Shown one piece after another: positions 34,176 to 44,096 of a stretch of 64,000 nt of DNA; the first letter of the stretch is position 1; every line of letters starts with the position of its first letter. The notes below the pieces were generated by a model. The model was given only the letters and a program-made list of their open reading frames with translations, searched no databases and had not been told where the DNA came from. This DNA comes from Cyclobacteriaceae bacterium (GTDB lineage Bacteria > Bacteroidota > Bacteroidia > Cytophagales > Cyclobacteriaceae): positions 110,894 to 174,893 of the forward strand of contig JANQPQ010000011.1 in NCBI GenBank assembly GCA_028285445.1. The letters are read 5' to 3'. The translations under genes and the position numbers were made by a program.

Positions 34176-34898
34176 CTAGTCTTTTTTCTCCGATGTTGAT
34201 ACATATCGGATTAGCAATCTTTTTGCAATTGGAATTACTGTCTCAATATATGGGTATTTCACGCTTGAAGTGATCAAGTAGGTAGCGGGATTGGGAAGAG
34301 TCTTAAACCTTTTAACCAGATCCAGTTTCATTTGCTCATAGGTAATAGCCAAGCTTCTACGTCTCGTCTCTACGAATTGAAAGTTCACACCGCGATAAAC
34401 CTCTTCAGCTTTCTCAAATACTGAAATCTTATACCGATAAATATCGGCTTTCTTTTTAAGTCCCGTATTTATTAAGGTGTACCCCTCATCTATATACAAG
34501 GGGCTAATGCCAATTGAAGTGATGTCAAAGTGGGGCTCGATGCTTTCATAGAGGTCTCTCCCGTCATTTAACGTATCCTTGATATTTGGGATAGCGAAGT
34601 CTATGATCTCCTGAACCTCCCGCATGAGGTCATCATCTGCAATTAAGCTCTTATATTGAAGCTCCAGCTTTTTGAAATCAGCCTTAGTGACTTTGGCTGG
34701 AAAGGCATCAAACAGCAGCGACTTATCCTTATTCAGGCTCGTTACATGTCGATAGTGCGCCACAAGGTCTGAAAGTGTTGGGAAAAGTTTTCTTTTACCA
34801 AATACCTTCTGTGCATACTGTAAGTATGCCAGTAGACGGTACTTTTTATACTCAAAATCCACGGTACCCTCGGTTATCCAATCTTGCTTCAATTCCAT
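34176..34898 (-). CDS. Conserved hypothetical protein
   Basis: A 240-residue soluble protein with no signal peptide or membrane segment. It begins ELKQDWITEGTVDFEYKKY and has a mixed alpha/beta pattern, rich in Lys, Tyr and Leu, with KADIYRYKISVFEKAEEVYRG in the middle. I recall such proteins as a conserved Bacteroidota family near groESL, but cannot name a function. Length and coding character look normal for the genome. It is divergent from groES across 277 bases and converges with secG across 23 bases. Confidence 0.8.
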   Translation of the reverse strand: MELKQDWITEGTVDFEYKKYRLLAYLQYAQKVFGKRKLFPTLSDLVAHYRHVTSLNKDKSLLFDAFPAKVTKADFKKLELQYKSLIADDDLMREVQEIIDFAIPNIKDTLNDGRDLYESIEPHFDITSIGISPLYIDEGYTLINTGLKKKADIYRYKISVFEKAEEVYRGVNFQFVETRRRSLAITYEQMKLDLVKRFKTLPNPATYLITSSVKYPYIETVIPIAKRLLIRYVSTSEKKD

Positions 34899-35070
34899 AA
34901 ATATTACTTTTTTTCCCCATCGTTATTATACAAAAAAGGCACCACATTTGTAAAAGCAAGAAACAATCAGTTACTACAAGCGCCTTTCCAGCAAATACCT
35001 TAAATGCAAAAATGTCAGTTTATTAACTACTGACTTTAGAAATTCCCTATCTCAGACTGCAAAATTGTCG

Positions 35071-35121
35071 TACTTTTGCTGCCAATTATGACAGAGGCCG
35101 AGTTGGCACGGGAAGTGCTAA
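35071..35121 (+). promoter_or_regulatory. Candidate promoters and regulatory inverted repeat ahead of groES
   Basis: Two elements lie in the 277-base gap. TACTTTTG (35071-35078) matches the Bacteroidota -7 box, but no good TTTG is found 19-20 bases upstream. TTGGCACG-N4-GTGCT (35103-35119) matches the sigma-54 -24/-12 consensus TTGGCACG-N4-TTGCW except for one base, with the GG and GC exactly 12 bases apart. The same bases also form an inverted repeat, TTGGCAC / GTGCTAA (6 of 7 pairs, 5-base spacer). That repeat shares half-sites with CIRCE but not its 9-base spacing. Transcription from the -24/-12 site would start near 35130. Confidence 0.5.
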
Positions 35122-35175
35122 CATGCGCGATATATGTCAAACAATGTTAAACTTTAACCTAAAAGCATAGTTACA

Positions 35176-35454
35176 ATGTCAAAAGTTAAAATCACCCCAC
35201 TTGCAGACCGAGTATTAGTGCAAGCTGCTGAGGCTGAAACCAAAACAGCATCTGGGATCATCATCCCCGATACAGCAAAGGAAAAACCTCAAAAAGGGAA
35301 GATAGTGGCAGTAGGTAGCGGCAAGCCCGACGAGCCTATGACCGTAAAGGTTGGAGACAACGTTCTTTATGGTAAGTACTCTGGTACTGAGCTTACTGTG
35401 GACGGCGAGGACTACCTGATCATGCGAGAATCCGACATTTTCGCAATTATTTAA
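35176..35454 (+). CDS. groES: Co-chaperonin GroES
   Basis: A 92-residue co-chaperonin that caps the GroEL cavity. Features are [16 protein letters not shown] at the start, the mobile loop ([21 protein letters not shown]) and the typical ending [15 protein letters not shown]. Length is as expected. It is followed by groEL with 37 bases between, as a single operon. The upstream region holds an unusual regulatory site (35103-35121). Confidence 0.98.
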   Translation: MSKVKITPLADRVLVQAAEAETKTASGIIIPDTAKEKPQKGKIVAVGSGKPDEPMTVKVGDNVLYGKYSGTELTVDGEDYLIMRESDIFAII

Positions 35455-35479
35455 TCTAATCGAAACAAGAAAATCTTAA

Positions 35480-37123
<1,644 letters not shown>

Positions 37124-37141
37124 TAAATAGATCACATCATA

Positions 37142-37186
37142 ATATAAATAAGAAAGCCTCCAAGTTGGAGGCTTTCTTATTTATAT
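37142..37186. terminator. Bidirectional terminator after groEL
   Basis: A perfect 22-base inverted repeat (37142-37163 with 37165-37186) has the core AGAAAGCCTCCAA / TTGGAGGCTTTCT, flanked by A/T runs on both sides. It terminates groEL on the plus strand and also the SiaC-like gene on the minus strand. The latter's stop codon (37181-37183) lies within the repeat. Confidence 0.93.
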
Positions 37187-37567
37187 AGCGTTTTCTCTTT
37201 CCAATATGGAGATTGGTATATCACAGAGTTCAAGTAAATCTTTGCCAACTTCGGCAGTATCAACGTCATCTGCAGCGAATGTCCAACGCACCGATACATT
37301 TTCGTTAGCACCTTCCATTCTCTCAAAAACCCTAAGCACTTCAACTATATAGCCAAAAGATGGTGAGTCGAGATAGTCGAAGTCAAATTGTAAGTTAATA
37401 CTACCATTGAACTGCGGCTGTCTGGTATTTAGCCAGCTTAGTATCTGTGAATAAAAGACCGAAGGTGTTTCAGGCATTGAATTTCCATAGAAACTAAATG
37501 CGCCTTCTTCAAGGTTGAAATATACCGTTGGGGTTTTCTCGGTTCCCTCAATCTTTAGTTCGCTCAT
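37181..37567 (-). CDS. SiaC-family (DUF1987) regulatory phosphoprotein
   Basis: A 128-residue protein. It begins LKIEGTEKTPTVYFNLEEGAFSF and continues GNSMPETPSVFYSQILSWL, the pattern of the SiaC/DUF1987 family. Pseudomonas SiaC is phosphorylated by SiaB, dephosphorylated by SiaA, and in its unphosphorylated state activates the diguanylate cyclase SiaD. The phosphorylated residue is expected in the FDYLDSPSF segment, in place of the usual YFNSSS/YFNTSS type; Ser is present, Thr is not. No SiaA, SiaB or SiaD gene is nearby. It lies 30 bases downstream of the peptide transporter gene and may be read with it. Confidence 0.83.
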   Translation of the reverse strand: MSELKIEGTEKTPTVYFNLEEGAFSFYGNSMPETPSVFYSQILSWLNTRQPQFNGSINLQFDFDYLDSPSFGYIVEVLRVFERMEGANENVSVRWTFAADDVDTAEVGKDLLELCDIPISILERENAI

Positions 37568-37597
37568 GCGATTCCTGGCTAAGCTTGCTGCGATTGA

Positions 37598-39088
37598 TTA
37601 ATGAACATCTCCCATCCATTTGCGCATTAAGCCTGAGAACACGAGGAATAAAATGCCTGAACCGCAACCAAACAATACCACTGACATGAACAAGTCAGGC
37701 ATAGTGTCTACTTGGTCGGGATCAAACCCTCCCGCAAATAGCCCGGCGATAAGGTTGCCCAGTGCTGCCCCTACAAACCAAATTCCCATCATCTGCCCGT
37801 AGTAAGCCTTAGGTGCGAGTTTGGTAGTGGCACTTAACCCAACAGGGCTGAGGGCCAGTTCGCCAGTAGAATGTAAGAAGTAGGTGAATACGAGCCAGGT
37901 CATGCCCGCCATTGCTCCTGCCGTTACAATTTTTGCAGCAAAGTACATAACGAAGAAGCCTAGTCCCATAAGAATGAGGCCGATACCGAACTTAACTGGC
38001 GTAGACGGGTTCATGCCTTTAGCTGCAAGTTTTACCCATAATGAACCAAGAATAGGCGCAAATATGACTATCATGATCGGATTGACATTCTGTAGCCAAC
38101 CGGCCGGGAGTTCCCAGCCAAATAAGACCCTATCTGTATAATCGCGGGCAAATAAGTTTAAAGTAGAGGCGGCCTGTTCAAAACCAGACCAGAATAAGGC
38201 GGCTCCCACAAACAAGAAAAATATAATTACTACCTTCTTTTTCTCATCTGTATTAAGCCCTCCGGAAGTCAATATATAGAGGAAGTAAAAAAGGGTAATT
38301 AGTACTATGATTATTCCCACAGCTTCGGCAATACCGCGTGCAGTGGTTAAGTCTATAAATCCAGCAAATTGACCAATTACCAAAAGCCCAACTACAACGA
38401 TAGCCAGAATTATTGCCATGCTACTATTGCCGCTTGAAGCGGTACCCTCCTCTCGTGCCTTGGCCTTAGCCTTGGGTTCCACCCCTAGATCATTGAGTGT
38501 GCCCTGTGTAAGTTTATATTGTATCAATCCCGCTAACATGCCTATCGCTGCAAGTCCAAATCCAAGATGCCAATTCACCTTTTCAGCTAAGAGAGGCACG
38601 AAAAATTGACCAAGAATTGAACCGGTATTAATCCCCATATAGAACAATGAGAATCCGGCATCTCTACGGGCTCCACCTTCGGGATATAGATCACCAACGA
38701 TGGTACTAATGTTAGGCTTCAATAGACCGGTACCAGTCGCCACGAATGCTAGCCCCAAGGCGAATGTGGGAACATATCCTGGAATCGCCAGCAAAAGGTG
38801 ACCAATCATTATACAAATACCACCATACCAAATTGCCTTACGTTGGCCGAGTATATTATCAGCCATCCAGCCACCAGGTAAAGTAAGAAGGTAGACACCA
38901 GCCGTGTAGAGGCCATATATTGCACCTGCGGTTTCAACATCAAGTCCCAGGCCCTCTTGAGCTGCGGGTGTTGTCATAAATAAGATCAGGATGGCGCGCA
39001 TCCCATAGTAGCTAAATCGTTCCCACATTTCTGTGAACCACAATGTAGCTAACCCGCGGGGTTGGCCAAAAAAGGTCTTTGCACTCAT
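37598..39088 (-). CDS. Proton-dependent oligopeptide transporter (POT/PTR family)
   Basis: A 496-residue inner-membrane protein with about fourteen hydrophobic segments. It starts GQPRGLATLWFTEMWERFSYYG, the typical POT opening with the ExxERFxYYG motif (EMWERFSYYG). The second signature is FSLFYMGINTGSILGQ. These transporters take up di- and tripeptides with protons. A charged loop of about 15 residues (AKAKAREEGTASSG) lies in the middle. It is divergent from pckA. Confidence 0.94.
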   Translation of the reverse strand: MSAKTFFGQPRGLATLWFTEMWERFSYYGMRAILILFMTTPAAQEGLGLDVETAGAIYGLYTAGVYLLTLPGGWMADNILGQRKAIWYGGICIMIGHLLLAIPGYVPTFALGLAFVATGTGLLKPNISTIVGDLYPEGGARRDAGFSLFYMGINTGSILGQFFVPLLAEKVNWHLGFGLAAIGMLAGLIQYKLTQGTLNDLGVEPKAKAKAREEGTASSGNSSMAIILAIVVVGLLVIGQFAGFIDLTTARGIAEAVGIIIVLITLFYFLYILTSGGLNTDEKKKVVIIFFLFVGAALFWSGFEQAASTLNLFARDYTDRVLFGWELPAGWLQNVNPIMIVIFAPILGSLWVKLAAKGMNPSTPVKFGIGLILMGLGFFVMYFAAKIVTAGAMAGMTWLVFTYFLHSTGELALSPVGLSATTKLAPKAYYGQMMGIWFVGAALGNLIAGLFAGGFDPDQVDTMPDLFMSVVLFGCGSGILFLVFSGLMRKWMGDVH

Positions 39089-39402
39089 TTGTTTTCGATT
39101 AGGATTGTCAAGATTGTAGAACTGTTATGGATCAAACAAGGCAACACCAGCAAAGGCTGTGATCAGGAGGTGACAAACTAGAGGTAAGTGGGTTGATCAG
39201 GTTGCTTTCAGTTTTGATTTAACCGCTAAATGTAACACCTCAGGCATTTAGAAGCAAATTGGGACAATTTCTACCGGTTACTTCCCAGTATTACCGAGAT
39301 ATTAATAAAGTCGTGATTGAAAAAGCCCCTAACCGGAATTTTTGAAATAGATATTTATTAATTTTGGGCTCAAATCAAACCCCACAAATTTTAGAGAAAG
39401 AC
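39089..39402. promoter_or_regulatory. Divergent gap between the peptide transporter and pckA
   Basis: This 314-base gap holds no gene. A good -7 box, TAATTTTG (39359-39366), lies 37 bases before the pckA ATG; the nearest TTTG (39341-39344) is only 14 bases away, so the -33 box is poor or absent. On the minus strand I find no convincing promoter for the transporter. No terminator or riboswitch is evident. Confidence 0.4.
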
Positions 39403-41016
39403 ATGCAGGAAAATGGACTTAGACCCAAGGGCCAAGGCTTAGAGGTTTATGGTATTAAAAATGCTAATCGTATCAATTGGAACCTGACTCCCTCTGAGTT
39501 AATTGAGGAGGCGCTGGCTAACAACGAAGGCTCTCTAACAGATACCGGGGCCCTAATGTGTGACACTGGGGAATTTACTGGTAGAGCTCCAAAAGACAGG
39601 TTTGTAGTTAAGGACGACAAAACTGCTGATACGGTATGGTGGGGGGAGATCAACTTCCCGATCAGCCCAGAAAATTTTGATAAAATCTACGATAAGCTGG
39701 TAAAGCATCTGGAGGGTAAAAACCTTTATGTTAGGGATGCTTTTGCAGGAGCTGACGCAAACTATAGACTTAACCTGAGGGTAATAAACACGCAAGCTTG
39801 GCACAATCTGTTCTGCTACAACATGTTCTTGCGGCCCAAGAAAGAAGAGTTAGAGGATTTCAATCCGACCTTTACCATTATAAACGCCCCTGACTTCAAG
39901 GCTGACCCGGCTAATGATGGGACAAGGCAAGAAAACTTTGCTATCATCAACTTCACCAGGAATCTAATTATTATTGGCGGCACAGGTTATGCCGGTGAAA
40001 TGAAGAAGGGAATTTTCTCCGTTCTTAATTACACCTTACCCAAGTATCATAATGTGCTTTCGATGCACTGCTCTGCCAATGTAGGCGAACAAGGGGACAC
40101 GGCGATATTCTTCGGCCTATCTGGAACAGGCAAAACCACCCTATCAGCAGACCCAAAAAGAGGATTGATCGGCGACGATGAACATGGTTGGACAGACAAT
40201 AGCATCTTTAATTTTGAAGGCGGTTGTTATGCCAAGGCTATTGACCTAACCCGAGAAAACGAGCCACAGATCTTTGATGCTATCCGCTATGGCGCCATCG
40301 TGGAGAACACCAGGTACCATGATGGTACCCGAACAGTAGATTATGAAAACACCACGGTTACCGAAAATACTAGAACAGCTTATCCTATCCATTTCATAGA
40401 TAATGCGGTTTCTCCTTCAACAGGTACAATACCTAAAAATATTTTCTTCCTCACCTGTGACGCCTACGGAGTACTTCCTCCTATTTCCAGACTGAACAAA
40501 GGTCAGGCAATGTATCATTTCATTTCTGGCTATACTGCTAAAGTCGCTGGAACTGAAGCCGGCATTACTGAGCCACAAACAGCATTTTCAGCCTGTTTTG
40601 GAGCTCCATTCTTACCCTTGCACCCAACCGAATACGCTGAAATGCTCGGTAAGAAAATGACTGAGAACAATGTCAACATTTGGTTAGTCAATACCGGATG
40701 GTCTGGTGGCCCTTACGGCATTGGAAGCCGCATGAGCCTGAGGCACACCAGGGCGCTAATTACGGCCGCCTTAGAAGGAGCTTTGGACTCGGTAGAATAC
40801 GAGTCGCATGAGATATTTGGTTTAGAAATGCCTAAGTCATGCCCCGAAGTTCCGGCTGAAATACTAAATCCTCGCAACACCTGGGAAAACAAAGAAGATT
40901 ACGATGCAAAGGCTAGTCATCTCGCTTCAGAGTTCATTAAGAATTTTGAAAAATACGCAGACTTTGCAAACGAAGAGATATTATCTGGCGCTCCAAAACC
41001 AAGCGTTACAGCCTAG
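39403..41016 (+). CDS. pckA: Phosphoenolpyruvate carboxykinase (ATP)
   Basis: A 537-residue enzyme that converts oxaloacetate and ATP to phosphoenolpyruvate, the first step of gluconeogenesis. The ATP-binding P-loop is FGLSGTGKTTLSADP (about residues 237-251), preceded by the conserved HCSANVG. Other signatures are EFTGRAPKDRF and VNTGWSGGPYGIGSRM. The length is close to E. coli PckA (540). The ATG at 39403 has a purine-rich GAGAAAG ahead of it, and an upstream TTG in the same frame lies inside a likely promoter box. The 3' end overlaps the acyltransferase gene by 4 bases. Confidence 0.97.
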   Translation: MQENGLRPKGQGLEVYGIKNANRINWNLTPSELIEEALANNEGSLTDTGALMCDTGEFTGRAPKDRFVVKDDKTADTVWWGEINFPISPENFDKIYDKLVKHLEGKNLYVRDAFAGADANYRLNLRVINTQAWHNLFCYNMFLRPKKEELEDFNPTFTIINAPDFKADPANDGTRQENFAIINFTRNLIIIGGTGYAGEMKKGIFSVLNYTLPKYHNVLSMHCSANVGEQGDTAIFFGLSGTGKTTLSADPKRGLIGDDEHGWTDNSIFNFEGGCYAKAIDLTRENEPQIFDAIRYGAIVENTRYHDGTRTVDYENTTVTENTRTAYPIHFIDNAVSPSTGTIPKNIFFLTCDAYGVLPPISRLNKGQAMYHFISGYTAKVAGTEAGITEPQTAFSACFGAPFLPLHPTEYAEMLGKKMTENNVNIWLVNTGWSGGPYGIGSRMSLRHTRALITAALEGALDSVEYESHEIFGLEMPKSCPEVPAEILNPRNTWENKEDYDAKASHLASEFIKNFEKYADFANEEILSGAPKPSVTA

Positions 41017-41876
41017 CTGGCTCTGGGTCGGTGTTTCCAACGGTTGTGACTCCATAGCCAATTGGCTGGGGCCTCAAGGATTAAGCTTTCAATCCGCTTT
41101 GCATACCTGCGAATAATCTCACCCTCTGGAAGAGAATTAGGGTCGTCTGTTATTAGATCGAAGTCTACGTGATATCGACCCCTGCCCTTTTTCCTCAGGT
41201 TAATGAAAATAACTACGGCATTCTTCTTCCGAGCAATCTTGTCCGTTCCGCTAAAAAAATATGTCTCCTGATTCAAGAAGGGAACTAGCATTTGGGTGTT
41301 TTCTTCAAAGTTTGGTGATTGATCTCCACAGATCCATGTAATTGTGGGAATGCCTTCCCTTTCAAGCTCGGTAATAGCCCTGAACGTCTGCCTGAAATCT
41401 ATCGCCTTAGCTCCAAACCTCTCCCGCATGCTCTTTGTAAGGTTCTCGAAAAACTGATTTGATAGAATCTTATAAGTAACCAGCACCCGATAGTTGGTTA
41501 CCCTAGGCATTACACTCATCCACTCCCAATTGGCGTAATGCCCTGACATTGCAATCACAATTCTGCCCTCCTCATAGTACTTTTTTATCAGAGCTACAGC
41601 TTCACCGGTAATTGGAATTCTGGAGGCCAATTTTTCTTCCGGAATACTTATCAATTTCGCAGTTTCGACAATTAGGTCGCAGAAATACCTGTAAAAGCCC
41701 TTCATCAACGACCTAATCTCAGCATTTGACTTTTCAGGAAAAGACCTTCGCAAATTGTCTTGAATGATCTTCTTTCGGTAACGGACAATATATCTAACCA
41801 CCAAATAGAGGAAATCAGATGTTAGGTACAACATCCAAAACGGGAGACGTGAAAAGGCTTTAAACAGGAATAGCAT
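41013..41876 (-). CDS. LpxL/HtrB-family lipid A acyltransferase-like protein
   Basis: A 287-residue membrane-associated acyltransferase. The catalytic HxxxxE/D motif is His113-YANW-Glu118 (SGHYANWEWM). The later segment GTDKIARKKNAVVIFINLRKKG and the QSPNF box fit the LpxL/LpxM group, which adds secondary acyl chains to lipid A from acyl-ACP. The N-terminal segment (LPFWMLYLTSDFLYLVVRY) anchors it to the inner membrane. Bacteroidota lipid A is typically penta-acylated, so one such enzyme is expected. It converges with pckA. Confidence 0.9.
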   Translation of the reverse strand: MLFLFKAFSRLPFWMLYLTSDFLYLVVRYIVRYRKKIIQDNLRRSFPEKSNAEIRSLMKGFYRYFCDLIVETAKLISIPEEKLASRIPITGEAVALIKKYYEEGRIVIAMSGHYANWEWMSVMPRVTNYRVLVTYKILSNQFFENLTKSMRERFGAKAIDFRQTFRAITELEREGIPTITWICGDQSPNFEENTQMLVPFLNQETYFFSGTDKIARKKNAVVIFINLRKKGRGRYHVDFDLITDDPNSLPEGEIIRRYAKRIESLILEAPANWLWSHNRWKHRPRAS

Positions 41877-42001
41877 GTAATCGATTTCCCAAGGTTAAGG
41901 GCCTGATTGCTGGCAGGGTTAAAAATAAAAAAACATCTTCTCAAAATTGATAATAGCCATTTTTATTGTTATTTAGGCCTTGTTTTGAACTCTTAGATTT
42001 G

Positions 42002-43501
42002 ATGCCTACCACCCTCAGACGGTTACTATCATTCCTACTTTTTGTAGCGCTCTCTTTACCACTTTACTCACAAAGTGAAGTAGATTCTATCCGAGCTGAT
42101 AGTGTTACCTCAGTGCCAATACAGGCTGATACGAGTCTAGAGGAAACCAGTCCGCAGCAACTAGCCCAGGATGGGCAGGTAGTACAGATTAGTGATGATG
42201 AAAGACAGGGAGGCATTGTACCGATTCTAAGAGGCCTGTTAGGCATCGGTAGTATTGTTCTAATTGCATTCTTGTTTAGCACTAACCGTAAAGGCATTTC
42301 ATGGAAAGTTGTTGGGATTGGGCTGGCTATTCAACTAATCCTTGCTATTGGAGTTCTTAACGTGAAGTTCGTCCAGTCTTTCTTCGAGTTTGTGGGTGGC
42401 ATTTTTGTAGTGATCCTTGACTTCACCAAAATCGGGAGCACCTTCCTTTTCAGAGATTTAATGAGCATTGAAACCAGTGGCTATATCTTCGCTCTGCAAA
42501 TTCTGCCTACTATTATATTCTTTTCAGCCCTAACCAGTGTTTTGTTCTACCTGGGTATTATTCAGAAAGTAGTTTATGGGCTAGCATGGCTAATGACAAA
42601 AGCTATGAAACTGTCGGGCGCCGAAAGTTTGTCAGTGGCCGGAAATATATTTCTTGGTCAAACAGAGGCTCCCTTAATGGTTAAGGCTTATTTACCCAAA
42701 ATGAATAAGTCGGAAATGCTTCTGGTAATGACTGGCGGCATGGCCACCGTAGCAGGCGGAGTGCTAGCGGCCTACATCGGTTTCTTGGGTGGCGATGATC
42801 CAGCTCAACAATTGATTTTCGCGAAACACCTGTTGGCCGCTTCAATTATGGCAGCGCCAGGCGCCGTCATCTTATCTAAGATTCTGGTCCCACAAACTGA
42901 AGGAATAGACAGCAACATAGAAATTACCCAAGAAAAGGCCGGAAGTAATTTTCTTGATGCCTTGTCTAATGGCACCTCGGAAGGCTTGAAGCTCGCCTTA
43001 AACGTGGGGGCCATGCTTTTGGTATTTTTTGCTTTCATAGCTATGATCAACCACGTGTTTGGCATAGTGGGAGGTTGGGTTGGTCTCAACGAGACTATTG
43101 CAGAGTTTACTGATGGTACCTATACTAAACTATCTCTGGAATTCATACTAGGCTATATATTCGCACCGCTGATGTGGTTGTTAGGAGTAGGATCTCAAGA
43201 TTTAACCTTGGTAGGCCAACTGGTAGGCACCAAAATAATAGCAAGCGAGTTTATTGGGTATGAACAATTGGCTGCTCTGAAAAATGGCGGCAGCTTCGCT
43301 CAAAACAAGTCTATTATAATGGCTACCTACATGCTTTGTGGCTTTGCAAATTTCGCCTCTATTGGGATACAGATCGGTGGCATTGGAGGCCTGGCACCTA
43401 ATCAAAGAGTGCTGCTATCACAGTTTGGATTTAGAGCTTTACTCGGAGGAACCCTGGCCTCGCTGTTAAGTGCAACGGTGGTAGGAATGATTATTGGCTA
43501 A
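42002..43501 (+). CDS. Concentrative nucleoside transporter (CNT/NupC family) with N-terminal extension
   Basis: A 499-residue transporter. The CNT core (about residues 75-499) has the conserved FLGQTEAPLMVKAYL, TGGMATVAGGVLAAYI and LMWLLGVG segments, with the nucleoside-binding residues usual in NupC-type proteins. It uses a sodium or proton gradient. The N-terminus carries a signal-peptide-like segment (LLSFLLFVALSLPLYSQ) and about 45 polar residues (SVPIQADTSLEETSPQQ) before the first core membrane helix, an extension absent from E. coli NupC. The ATG at 42002 was chosen over an in-frame TTG at 41966. The 3' end overlaps the nuclease gene by 4 bases. Confidence 0.9.
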   Translation: MPTTLRRLLSFLLFVALSLPLYSQSEVDSIRADSVTSVPIQADTSLEETSPQQLAQDGQVVQISDDERQGGIVPILRGLLGIGSIVLIAFLFSTNRKGISWKVVGIGLAIQLILAIGVLNVKFVQSFFEFVGGIFVVILDFTKIGSTFLFRDLMSIETSGYIFALQILPTIIFFSALTSVLFYLGIIQKVVYGLAWLMTKAMKLSGAESLSVAGNIFLGQTEAPLMVKAYLPKMNKSEMLLVMTGGMATVAGGVLAAYIGFLGGDDPAQQLIFAKHLLAASIMAAPGAVILSKILVPQTEGIDSNIEITQEKAGSNFLDALSNGTSEGLKLALNVGAMLLVFFAFIAMINHVFGIVGGWVGLNETIAEFTDGTYTKLSLEFILGYIFAPLMWLLGVGSQDLTLVGQLVGTKIIASEFIGYEQLAALKNGGSFAQNKSIIMATYMLCGFANFASIGIQIGGIGGLAPNQRVLLSQFGFRALLGGTLASLLSATVVGMIIG

Positions 43502-44091
43502 TTCCGCTTATTAAGCTCATCGCGGATTTGAGCGGCCCTCTCATAATCTTCGTTATCAATCGCTTCTTTCAGAAGCTCATTGAGCTTGTCCATGGAGTAA
43601 TCTTTGAGAGCGGTATTTTGGCTTTCTGTTGAAGAGGCAACTATTTCGGTTTTGAATTCTTTTGCCTCCTCTTCAGCCTCATCAGTAAGCACAATACCTG
43701 CTTCAGACAATATGCTTTCGTAGGTAAAGATTGGTGCATTAAACCTAAGCCCGATGGCAATGGCATCAGAAGGGCGAGCATCGATTTCAGTGGCAGTGCC
43801 ATTATTATCGCATATGATCTTCGCAAAAAACACTCCTTCTTTCAGATCTGAAATTACTATCTCCTTCACGTTGTACTTGAAACTCTGGGCAAAAGACTTG
43901 AACAAATCATGCGTCATTGGCCGATTGGGAATAATCTTCTCAATTTCAATTGCTATCGCTTGCGCCTCAAACATACCTATAATAATAGGAAGTCTTCTGG
44001 TTCCGTTCTCTTCACCCAAAACCAATGCAAACGAACCAGTTTGTGATTGGCTTGATGAGAGACCCAGAATTTCCAGCTTGATTTTATCCAC
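43498..44091 (-). CDS. Bifunctional nuclease (DUF151) family protein with a UVR motif
   Basis: A 197-residue protein with two domains. Residues 1-130 form the DUF151/BFN domain (SGFALVLGEENGTRRLPI-type opening, then IDARPSDAIAIGLRFNAPIF). Members related to plant BFN proteins have been described as acting on RNA and DNA. Residues about 165-195 form a UvrB/UvrC (UVR) helical motif (LKEAIDNEDYERAAQIRDEL). It starts 5 bases after the etfA stop, so it belongs to the etfB-etfA operon. A nuclease role there is not obvious. Confidence 0.9.
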   Translation of the reverse strand: MDKIKLEILGLSSSQSQTGSFALVLGEENGTRRLPIIIGMFEAQAIAIEIEKIIPNRPMTHDLFKSFAQSFKYNVKEIVISDLKEGVFFAKIICDNNGTATEIDARPSDAIAIGLRFNAPIFTYESILSEAGIVLTDEAEEEAKEFKTEIVASSTESQNTALKDYSMDKLNELLKEAIDNEDYERAAQIRDELNKRN

Positions 44092-44096
44092 GTTGC

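Noticed and set aside
35103..35121. CIRCE heat-shock operator upstream of groES
   Set aside because: CIRCE is TTAGCACTC-N9-GAGTGCTAA. Only the outer parts of the half-sites are seen, with a 5-base spacer, and the CTC/GAG parts are missing.
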